Shown piece after piece: positions 33,985 to 40,723 of a DNA stretch of 64,000 nucleotides. Each line of letters opens with the position of its first letter. The first letter of the stretch is position 1. The translations under genes and the position numbers were made by a program. The notes under the pieces are model-generated. The model did not search any database. It saw only the letters and a list, made by a program, of their open reading frames with translations, and was not told the origin of the DNA. The stretch is taken from positions 62,001-126,000 of the forward strand of contig NZ_JBMYXF010000002.1 in NCBI RefSeq assembly GCF_049608145.1, written 5' to 3'. The stretch is from Halocynthiibacter sp049608145. Lineage in GTDB: Bacteria; Pseudomonadota; Alphaproteobacteria; Rhodobacterales; Rhodobacteraceae.

Positions 33985-34311
33985 ATGTTAAAAGCGCATG
34001 CAAAATTTCAACTGGGCCAGGTGGTGCATCATCGTACCCATCCTTTCCGTGGTGTGGTTTTTGATATCGATCCGAAATTTTCGAACACTGACGCATGGTA
34101 TGAAGCCATACCCGCAGACAGCCGCCCCGCTAAAGATCAGCCATATTACCATCTTCTCGCTGAGAATGATGAAAGCTATTATATTGCTTACGTTTCCGAA
34201 CAAAATCTTATTCAGGATACATCGGGGCAACCTATTGGCCACCCCGATTTAGCAGATATTTTCGGTGAGCTCGAAAATGGTATTTATACCGTTGATTTTG
34301 CCTTAAATTAG
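33985..34311 (+). CDS. hspQ: Heat shock protein HspQ
   Basis: Small protein of 108 residues of the HspQ (YccV-like) family. In enterobacteria it is a specificity-enhancing factor and substrate of the Lon protease and stimulates decay of a DnaA mutant. Family marks are HAKFQLGQVVHHRTHPFRGVVFDIDP, WYEAIP and DQPYYHLLAE. I take the second ATG (33985), which has a properly spaced GGGAG box; the ATG at 33979 is too close to it. Its stop overlaps the converging rhodanese stop by 4 nt. Confidence 0.9.
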   Translation: MLKAHAKFQLGQVVHHRTHPFRGVVFDIDPKFSNTDAWYEAIPADSRPAKDQPYYHLLAENDESYYIAYVSEQNLIQDTSGQPIGHPDLADIFGELENGIYTVDFALN

Positions 34312-34697
34312 TCAGGTTTCACGACAGCATTTCCCGCAGCGACCCAAGCCTTAAAGCCGCCTTCCAATTCCGCGACATTATCCAGCCCCATATCCTGCAG
34401 CGTTTTCGTACTTAAGGCCGAACGCCAGGCCGAGGCACAGAACAGGATTAACCTTCGACCATCTGAAAGCTCGGCCTTGTGATATGGGCTGTCCGGAGCA
34501 ACCCAGAATTCCAACATCCCCCTGGGCGCGTGAAAGGCGTTATTGATGCGCCCCTCACGCTGTAATTCGCGAATATCCCGGATATCTACAAGCAAAGCCG
34601 ACCCTGAATCGACCTCGCGCATAGCATCTTCGATCGATAGCGTTGTGATTTCAGCCCGGGCCGTTTCAAGCAATTTCTGAATAGGCGTTACAGTCAT
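34308..34697 (-). CDS. Rhodanese-domain sulfurtransferase
   Basis: Single-domain rhodanese of 129 residues. The active-site loop is CASAWR (Cys87 to Arg92), matching the C-x4-R pattern; LLVDIRDIRELQREGRI is the CH2A-like entry. No signal peptide. It likely moves sulfane sulfur to cyanide, thioredoxin or a protein acceptor in the cytoplasm. The start at 34697 has the better spaced AAGGG box than the ATG at 34703. It follows the gamma-glutamyltransferase gene by 9 nt, so the two are probably co-transcribed. Confidence 0.88.
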   Translation of the reverse strand: MTVTPIQKLLETARAEITTLSIEDAMREVDSGSALLVDIRDIRELQREGRINNAFHAPRGMLEFWVAPDSPYHKAELSDGRRLILFCASAWRSALSTKTLQDMGLDNVAELEGGFKAWVAAGNAVVKPD

Positions 34698-34706
34698 GTT
34701 CATCCC

Positions 34707-36287
34707 TTAATATCCTATTGCACACCCATCTTTGCGCGCATCCGATGCACCTTCCAACACGCCGGTTTCGTGATTGATCCGAATGGCCTGACCGCCGCCA
34801 AGCGGCCCGTCAGGCACCACCACTTTGTGACCAAGATCCATCAATTCAGCGCGCGTTTTATCGGAATATCCTCTCTCGACCTTCAGAATGCCTTCGTCTG
34901 CAAAACTGCGTGGCGCATCCAGTGCGGCCTGAGGATCAAGATCAAAATCTTCCATATTCGAGACAAACCGTGAATGCCCATTCGGTTGATACGCCCCCCC
35001 CATAACACCAAATGGCATAATGACCTTATTCGCCTTTTTCAGCATACCCGGAATAATCGTGTGCATCGGTCGTTTGCCGCCTGCGGCTTCATTCGGATGT
35101 CCTTTTTCAAGGGTAAATCCTGCACCCCGGTTCTGGAAAATTATCCCAAATTCATCAGAACTTACACCAGCGCCAAAACCGTGGAAAATTGAGTAGATCA
35201 GCGAAACTGACATCAGATCTTTGTCCACAACAGTCAGATACACCGTGTCTTTATGAACTTGTTCCGAAACCACCATGGTCTTTTGGATGACTTTGCTGGG
35301 GTCAATCAACGCCGCCAGTTTCTGGGCCGTTTCTGGCGAAAGCATGTGTTCGAGACGAGTCGTACAATCCGGATCCGCTATGAAACGATTGCGGGCATCA
35401 TATGCAAGTTTACAGGCCTCTGCTTCGATATGGGTTCGCGTTGCCCCCCATGGGTCCATTGCAGCAATGTCAAAATGCGCAAGAATATTGTTCATTAATA
35501 TAGCTGTCGCACCCTGACCGTTTGGTGGATGTTCAACGAGTTCGACAGATTTATATTGCCCCGAAACCGGGATGGTATAATCGCATTGCGTGGCTGCAAA
35601 ATCATCCAATGTGTGCGTTCCGCCCATCGCTTGCAACGACGCAACCATGTCTTCGGCAAGTTCACCTTCATAAAATGCAGCACGTCCATCCATTGCGATA
35701 CGACGTAAAGCTTTTGCTTGCTTTGGAGATCGGAACATCTGCCCTGCCACAGGGGCTGCACCGTTCAACAGAAAATCGGAGCGCGCCGTTCCCTTCAGAT
35801 CATTTGTTAACGTTGCCCAGTCAAACGCAGTACGCGGCGCGACAGGTACACCTGTTTCGGCATAGTGTATTGCGGGCGACAGGCAGGCTTTCATGCCCAA
35901 CCGCCCCCAATCTTTGGACAACTGACAAAATGCGTCAATCGCACCCGGTATCGTAATGGCCTCGACCCCGCGAATGGGGATATTCTGCATCCCCTTTTCA
36001 CGCAACTCAGCCGCATTCAAGCCGGCCGGCGCGCGCCCCGAACCATTTAATGCGACGATATCCTGGCCTTCACCAGGGTGGAGCAAAATAAAACAATCCC
36101 CCCCAATACCCGTCATTTGGGGTTCGCAGATCCCCAACAAGATCCCAGCAGCAATTGCGGCATCTACCGCATTTCCGCCGGCTTCCAGCATTTGCACGGC
36201 AACCTTGGCCGCCAATGGATGGGATGTGGCGCACATTCCATTTGTTGCATAAACTGCAGATCGCCCAGGCAATTGAAAATCACGCAT
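34707..36287 (-). CDS. Gamma-glutamyltransferase family protein
   Basis: Ntn-hydrolase of 526 residues. The N-terminal core (YATNGMCATSHPLAAKVAVQMLEAGGNAVDAAIAA) and GIGGDCFILLH are GGT hallmarks. The autoprocessing nucleophile is expected in HKDTVYLTVVDKD, where the family has T-T-H-x-S-V-V-D. GVMGGAYQPNGHSRFV near the end belongs to the small subunit. No signal peptide, unlike canonical periplasmic GGT, so a GGT-like acylase or hydrolase is possible. The chosen ATG (36287) has an AGGGAGAG box; the frame extends to 36335. Confidence 0.88.
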   Translation of the reverse strand: MRDFQLPGRSAVYATNGMCATSHPLAAKVAVQMLEAGGNAVDAAIAAGILLGICEPQMTGIGGDCFILLHPGEGQDIVALNGSGRAPAGLNAAELREKGMQNIPIRGVEAITIPGAIDAFCQLSKDWGRLGMKACLSPAIHYAETGVPVAPRTAFDWATLTNDLKGTARSDFLLNGAAPVAGQMFRSPKQAKALRRIAMDGRAAFYEGELAEDMVASLQAMGGTHTLDDFAATQCDYTIPVSGQYKSVELVEHPPNGQGATAILMNNILAHFDIAAMDPWGATRTHIEAEACKLAYDARNRFIADPDCTTRLEHMLSPETAQKLAALIDPSKVIQKTMVVSEQVHKDTVYLTVVDKDLMSVSLIYSIFHGFGAGVSSDEFGIIFQNRGAGFTLEKGHPNEAAGGKRPMHTIIPGMLKKANKVIMPFGVMGGAYQPNGHSRFVSNMEDFDLDPQAALDAPRSFADEGILKVERGYSDKTRAELMDLGHKVVVPDGPLGGGQAIRINHETGVLEGASDARKDGCAIGY

Positions 36288-36383
36288 ATTATCTCTCCCT
36301 AAGAGAAACATGCGCAAAGCGTCCATAAAGAGCAAGAGATCTTACGTCAGAACCAAGCGATCTGTGTTCTTCCGATGGTCTGG

Positions 36384-36893
36384 TTAACTGGTCAGAATTG
36401 CACGATCGACATTCAACAGGAAAGTCAGGCGATTTCTGTCACCATCCCGTTCATACCCCAGTTCCTGAGCAAGTTCGCGTATAAGCGCCCAGCCAAAGCC
36501 CCCTTCCGGCAATTCTTCGCGGGTGCAATTAAGGTCATGTTCTTTTCCCATAGGCGGATTGCCATCCGGCATAGGTAGCCCATCATCAATTACCGTACAG
36601 AACAAGCCGCGGTCGGTACCGGAAATATGCAGTTCAATCACACCGGACCGGTCCCCCGCATAGGCGTGTTCAACGATATTGTTCATCACTTCCGCCAGAA
36701 CCAGTTCGACGGTTCCGCAGTCATCCTGACTCATGTTCAGATGACCTAGACCATTGAGAATGCTTTCAAGTGCCCGGCGCACAGCCAAAGGTTCGCTTTG
36801 GAAAAACAGCCTCAATTCAGCATGATTATGTCTGGTTTGATCCGTCTCAGTCTCACGTCTGACGGGAACACTGATTTGACGATCACGATGCAT
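36384..36893 (-). CDS. RsbW-like anti-sigma factor / histidine-kinase-like ATPase
   Basis: GHKL-fold protein of about 169 residues (frame open to 36938). The N-box is VELVLAEVMNNIVEHAYAG, followed by a G1 box VIDDGLPMPDG and a late GGFGWALIRELAQELGYE. This is the RsbW/SpoIIAB type that phosphorylates an STAS partner or binds a sigma factor. The STAS gene lies directly upstream and overlaps the chosen start by 11 nt, so they are translationally coupled. No sigma factor or PP2C phosphatase gene is next to it. Confidence 0.83.
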   Translation of the reverse strand: MHRDRQISVPVRRETETDQTRHNHAELRLFFQSEPLAVRRALESILNGLGHLNMSQDDCGTVELVLAEVMNNIVEHAYAGDRSGVIELHISGTDRGLFCTVIDDGLPMPDGNPPMGKEHDLNCTREELPEGGFGWALIRELAQELGYERDGDRNRLTFLLNVDRAILTS

Positions 36894-37227
36894 TTGTCCG
36901 CGCGTCCCCGCCTGTTGCGTTACTGGTGCGAATATCAAAAACCGAATCCATTCGTGTCAGGCGGAAAACCTTTGCCACCGTCGGTGTAAGATCCAGAAGA
37001 CTCAGCGTTTTGCCTTTTGGCAATTGCTTCATCGATGCGACAACTGCGCCCAGGCCTGAACTGTCAATGAATTCCACCCTGGCAAGGTCCAGTTCAATTT
37101 TATCTGGCCCAAATTCCGTCAATTTTCGCATTTTATCTTTAAAATCAATAGCCCCGGCGGCATCAATCCGATTTCCGGAAGCTGTGATAATCAGTGTGTC
37201 GCCATTGGTTTCGGTCTGCAGTTCCAT
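36883..37227 (-). CDS. STAS-domain anti-sigma-factor antagonist
   Basis: RsbV/SpoIIAA-like protein of 114 residues, about the usual length. The phosphorylatable serine lies in VEFIDSSGLGAVVASM (Ser56 or Ser57). It is followed immediately by its expected kinase partner. Together they form a partner-switch module that could control a sigma factor, an enzyme or motility. The output is not encoded nearby. Confidence 0.88.
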   Translation of the reverse strand: MELQTETNGDTLIITASGNRIDAAGAIDFKDKMRKLTEFGPDKIELDLARVEFIDSSGLGAVVASMKQLPKGKTLSLLDLTPTVAKVFRLTRMDSVFDIRTSNATGGDARTNAS

Positions 37228-37328
37228 AATCCGCTCCGCATAAGGGTCGTTACGTCCAGGCTAGACGACATTCGTTACCATCCGGTATGTAAAACCCATC
37301 AAATTGAAACCAACCCGGAGAAAAACCA

Positions 37329-38513
37329 ATGAGCCAGAAGAACGTTGTGATCGCAGGGGCTGCACGCACCCCAATGGGTGGGTTTCAGGGGGATTTCGCG
37401 GACAGCCAAGCGGCGGTTCTTGGAGGGGCTGCAATTGCCGGCGCCATGAACGATGCCGGTGCAAAAGCTGAACAAATTGAAGAGCTTCTCATGGGGTGTG
37501 TCCTGCCTGCAGGTCAGGGTCAAGCCCCCGCGCGTCAGGCTGGATTTATGGCAGGCCTTGGCGAGGCAGTCCCTGCCAGCACGCTGAACAAGATGTGCGG
37601 ATCCGGCATGAAAACCGCCATGTCTGCCTTTGATCAGATCATGGGTGGCAGCGCGGATATTATGATCGCAGGTGGCATGGAGAGCATGACAAACGCGCCA
37701 TATCTGTTGCCCAAAATGCGGGGCGGCGCCAGAATCGGTCATCAGAATGTGCAAGATTCGATGTTCTTGGACGGTCTCGAAGATGCCTATGACAAAGGCC
37801 GCCTGATGGGCACATTTGCCGAAGATTGCGCCGAAAAATACCAGTTTACCCGCGAAGCCCAAGATGAATACGCGTTGAAATCTCTGTCGAATGCGCTGGA
37901 AGCTGAAAAAACCGGTGCGTTCGAAGGGGAAATCGTACCTGTGACGCTGAAAACCCGCAAAGGCGACGTGGAGATCAACACGGATGAGCAACCTTCAAAA
38001 GCCCGCCCTGAGAAAATTCCACAGCTGAAGCCTGCGTTCAAAAAGGACGGCACTGTCACACCTGCGAATGCGTCTTCCATTTCGGATGGGGCCGCCGCTT
38101 TGGTTATGGCATCCGAGGATGCCGCGCAAAATGCAGGCCTGAAAATCCGTGCCCGTGTTCTGGGGCACGCAAGCCACGCGCAGGCCCCTGCCTGGTTCTC
38201 AACCGCGCCTGTTCCTGCGGCGCAAAAGCTGTTGAAAAAATTGGACTGGTCCGTGGATGACGTGGATCTCTGGGAAGTGAACGAAGCCTTTGCCGTTGTT
38301 CCCATGGCGTTCATGCATGAAATGGGCATCACGCGCGACAAGGTCAACGTGAACGGCGGTGCCTGTGCCCTTGGTCATCCGATTGGTGCATCCGGCACGC
38401 GTATTATCGTGACCCTGATCAACGCTCTGGAAAAACGTGGGTTGAAACGCGGAGTTGCTGCGATATGTATCGGTGGCGGCGAAGGGACCGCGATTGCGAT
38501 AGAGCTTCCATGA
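37329..38513 (+). CDS. Acetyl-CoA C-acyltransferase (thiolase)
   Basis: Thiolase of 394 residues. The acyl-enzyme Cys90 is in LNKMCGSGMKT, a His in NEAFAVVP and GGACALGHPIGASG, and the second active-site Cys in AAICIGGGEGTA. Either degradative (beta-oxidation) or biosynthetic (acetoacetyl-CoA, PHB) is possible; the close resemblance to acetoacetyl-CoA thiolases favours the latter. It overlaps the free-Met-sulfoxide reductase gene by 4 nt (ATGA), an unexpected pairing. Confidence 0.92.
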   Translation: MSQKNVVIAGAARTPMGGFQGDFADSQAAVLGGAAIAGAMNDAGAKAEQIEELLMGCVLPAGQGQAPARQAGFMAGLGEAVPASTLNKMCGSGMKTAMSAFDQIMGGSADIMIAGGMESMTNAPYLLPKMRGGARIGHQNVQDSMFLDGLEDAYDKGRLMGTFAEDCAEKYQFTREAQDEYALKSLSNALEAEKTGAFEGEIVPVTLKTRKGDVEINTDEQPSKARPEKIPQLKPAFKKDGTVTPANASSISDGAAALVMASEDAAQNAGLKIRARVLGHASHAQAPAWFSTAPVPAAQKLLKKLDWSVDDVDLWEVNEAFAVVPMAFMHEMGITRDKVNVNGGACALGHPIGASGTRIIVTLINALEKRGLKRGVAAICIGGGEGTAIAIELP

Positions 38514-38974
38514 CACATGTGAATTACAAAGAACTGGCGGCGGTTGTCGCCAGTCTGACCGAAGGCGAAACAGATGCGGTGGCCCTGATGGCGACCGTGG
38601 CCTGTGAGGTGCATCATTCTGATGACCGCTTTGACTGGACCGGATTTTACCGGAATGTCGGCAATGACACCCTGAAAATCGGCCCTTATCAGGGTGGCCA
38701 TGGCTGCCTTGTCATTCCATTTACACGTGGCGTTTGCGGGGCGGCGGCGAAGACCGGCGAGGTGCAGCTTGTGCCCGATGTCGAAGCCTTCCCAGGCCAT
38801 ATCGCCTGTGCAAGTTCCACCCGGTCGGAGCTGGTTTTACCTGTTTATAATGGGGACGGGATGCTGCTGGGGGTGTTTGATCTGGATAGCAATCAGCCCA
38901 ATGCCTTTACCCAAGAAGATGCCGATGCGTTGACATCTATACTGTCCGCCTGCTTTGCGCGGGCGGTGGTTTGA
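38510..38974 (+). CDS. msrC: Free methionine-(R)-sulfoxide reductase (GAF domain)
   Basis: GAF-fold reductase of 154 residues. The three catalytic cysteines are Cys66 (GHGCLVI), Cys76 (RGVCGAA) and Cys100 (GHIACAS); spacings of 10 and 24 equal those of Cys84, Cys94 and Cys118 in the E. coli enzyme. It reduces free Met-(R)-sulfoxide in the cytoplasm with thioredoxin-type electrons. The gene is translationally coupled to the thiolase gene and the unit ends at a good terminator. Confidence 0.9.
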   Translation: MTHVNYKELAAVVASLTEGETDAVALMATVACEVHHSDDRFDWTGFYRNVGNDTLKIGPYQGGHGCLVIPFTRGVCGAAAKTGEVQLVPDVEAFPGHIACASSTRSELVLPVYNGDGMLLGVFDLDSNQPNAFTQEDADALTSILSACFARAVV

Positions 38975-39024
38975 GTATTTTGGGCAAGATGAAGCCATAG
39001 AAACACGGCTGTATCGCTGCAGCG

Positions 39025-39060
39025 CGGCGCAAAAAATCTCTTGCGCCGACTCTCTTTTTC
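39025..39060 (+). terminator. Terminator of the thiolase-msrC operon
   Basis: CGGCGCAA (39025-39032) pairs perfectly with TTGCGCCG (39041-39048), loop of 8 nt, followed by ACTCTCTTTTT. Confidence 0.85.
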
Positions 39061-39068
39061 CAGCATTC

Positions 39069-39105
39069 GTGAAAAAAGCCATGAAATTTTCATGACATTC
39101 TTCAC
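39069..39105. promoter_or_regulatory. Extended dyad upstream of the XRE-cupin regulator
   Basis: CATGAAA-T-TTTCATG (39080-39094) is a 7-1-7 perfect palindrome. An outer GTGAA/TTCAC pair (39069-39073 and 39101-39105) is symmetric about the same centre, 39087. It lies 12 bp upstream of the GTG start of the XRE gene, fitting an autoregulatory operator for a dimeric helix-turn-helix protein. Confidence 0.55.
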
Positions 39106-39116
39106 GAGGGATACCT

Positions 39117-39689
39117 GTGCGCCACGAAAACCCGAACACAAGTAAAAGCCTTGGAGCAGATTTACGCACGTTGCGAAAATCGCGTGGGCTGACGCTGCAA
39201 GCTCTTGCTGATACACTGGGGAAATCTGTGGGTTGGCTTAGCCAGGTGGAACGCGACAAATCTGAACCATCCGTTTCTGACTTGCGTGAAATCGGGGCGG
39301 CCCTTGATGTGCCGATCTCGATGCTGTTTGGCCAAAGCCCGGCCCCCGCTGATGAACAGGGATATATCGTTCGCAAAGGCGCGCGACGCCCGATTGGGTC
39401 CCGTGTTGCGGGTCTTGTGGAAGAACTGCTGTCACCCGATCTGACCGATGACTTTGAAATGGTGCATTCAGTATTTGAGCCACATTCCGAAATCACCGAG
39501 GTCGTCACCCGTCCGACGCAAGAAGTTGGCTATGTGATTTCTGGCAAGCTGGATCTGTGGATTGGCGGGCGGTATTTCACCATTCACCCGGGCGATAGTT
39601 TCCGCATTCGGGGCGAACCACACCGCTGGATGAACCCCCATGATGAACCCTGTGTTGCAATTTGGGTGATCGCACCGCCGGTTTACTGA
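39117..39689 (+). CDS. XRE-family regulator with C-terminal cupin
   Basis: Regulator of 190 residues. The XRE helix-turn-helix spans about 14-66 (LGADLRTLRKSRGLTLQALADTLGKSVGWLSQVE). The cupin_2 fold follows from about 100 (EPHSEITEVVTRPTQEVGYVISG) to HPGDSFRIRGEPHRWMNP. Such proteins (PuuR type) repress amino-acid or amine catabolic and transport genes and are released by small-molecule ligands. GTG at 39117 is the start. The LysE-family exporter follows by 10 nt, so the pair with the GFA gene could be its regulon. Confidence 0.88.
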   Translation: MRHENPNTSKSLGADLRTLRKSRGLTLQALADTLGKSVGWLSQVERDKSEPSVSDLREIGAALDVPISMLFGQSPAPADEQGYIVRKGARRPIGSRVAGLVEELLSPDLTDDFEMVHSVFEPHSEITEVVTRPTQEVGYVISGKLDLWIGGRYFTIHPGDSFRIRGEPHRWMNPHDEPCVAIWVIAPPVY

Positions 39690-39699
39690 GGATCCCAGC

Positions 39700-40326
39700 A
39701 TGAGCTTTGAAGCTTGGACCATATTCGCGCTGTTCTGGGTCGTTTTCGTAACGACACCCGGGCCCAACGCTGTGAATTGCATCACCAATGGCATGGCCCT
39801 CGGATTTACGCGCGCCCTGCCCGGAGTGTTGGCGATCCTGACCCAAGCAACCTTGTTTCTGCTGTTGTCCGCCTTTGGTGTCACGGCCCTGATCGAGGCG
39901 TCCCCCACGGTGTTCTTCATCGCGAAAATCATTGGCGCGGGTTTTCTGATTTACCTTGGCATCCGCGGCTGGTTATCCGCAAGAACACCTGTGAAGGCAC
40001 AGGAACGCCCAGCGAAACACATCTATCTACATGCGCTGGCCATCGCCGTGATCAACCCGAAAAGCGTGGCAGGATATTTGGCGGCGTTTTCACAATTCAT
40101 CCAGCCCGGCGTTCCCGTTTGGGACCAGATGATCGTCATCATGCCCACGGCACTGACATTGACCGCCCTGTCATATCTCGGCTTCACAGCCCTTGGCGCA
40201 GGCATTGGTCGCGCGGCCTTGAAAGCGGTGTTCAACATTTGGATCCGCCGCACCATGGCGATCTGTTTCATCATCTACGGCATGCTTCTGGGCTTTAGCA
40301 ACATTCCACAACCGGAGGCATCGTAA
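39700..40326 (+). CDS. LysE-family amino acid/amine exporter
   Basis: Inner-membrane exporter of 208 residues with six hydrophobic segments. It begins SFEAWTIFALFWVVFVTTPGPNAVNCITNGMALGF, containing the P-G-P-N motif of the RhtB/LysE family. Export substrates of the family are amino acids, homoserine lactone and amines. It is 10 nt behind the XRE-cupin gene and its stop overlaps the GFA gene (TAATG). Confidence 0.88.
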   Translation: MSFEAWTIFALFWVVFVTTPGPNAVNCITNGMALGFTRALPGVLAILTQATLFLLLSAFGVTALIEASPTVFFIAKIIGAGFLIYLGIRGWLSARTPVKAQERPAKHIYLHALAIAVINPKSVAGYLAAFSQFIQPGVPVWDQMIVIMPTALTLTALSYLGFTALGAGIGRAALKAVFNIWIRRTMAICFIIYGMLLGFSNIPQPEAS

Positions 40327-40709
40327 TGAACAAAGGATCCTGCCAATGCGGCGCTGTCACCTATAAAACTGCGGCTGAGTTGCGCCCAGTTGTGGGATGT
40401 CACTGCACGCAATGCCGCAAGACATCCGGCCATTTTTGGGCGGCAACACAGGTCGCAACAGATGCGTTGAACATCACCAATGACGCTGGCCTGAAATGGT
40501 TTCGTGCATCCGATACGGCACGGCGCGGGTTTTGTCAGGACTGCGGATCAAGCCTGTTCTGGCAAATGGACAGCGAGCCTTTCACATCCATCGGCGCGGG
40601 CACCCTTGATGGGGTAACCGGGCTGACAACCGCAAAGCACATCTTTGTCAAAGACAAGGGTGATTACTACGACATCTGCTGCCACGCGCAGCAAATTGAT
40701 ACATACTAA
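40326..40709 (+). CDS. GFA-family protein (CENP-V / Gfa-like)
   Basis: Zinc-binding protein of 127 residues. Cys ligands sit in GSCQCGAVTY, CHCTQCRKTSGHFW and FCQDCGSSLFW. The prototype Gfa was proposed to speed formation of S-hydroxymethylglutathione from formaldehyde, although this role is debated. Here it lies 14 bp before a DMGDH-like gene whose reaction can release formaldehyde or a folate-bound C1 unit, giving the assignment some contextual support. Confidence 0.88.
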   Translation: MNKGSCQCGAVTYKTAAELRPVVGCHCTQCRKTSGHFWAATQVATDALNITNDAGLKWFRASDTARRGFCQDCGSSLFWQMDSEPFTSIGAGTLDGVTGLTTAKHIFVKDKGDYYDICCHAQQIDTY

Positions 40710-40723
40710 AAGGACGGAAAAAC

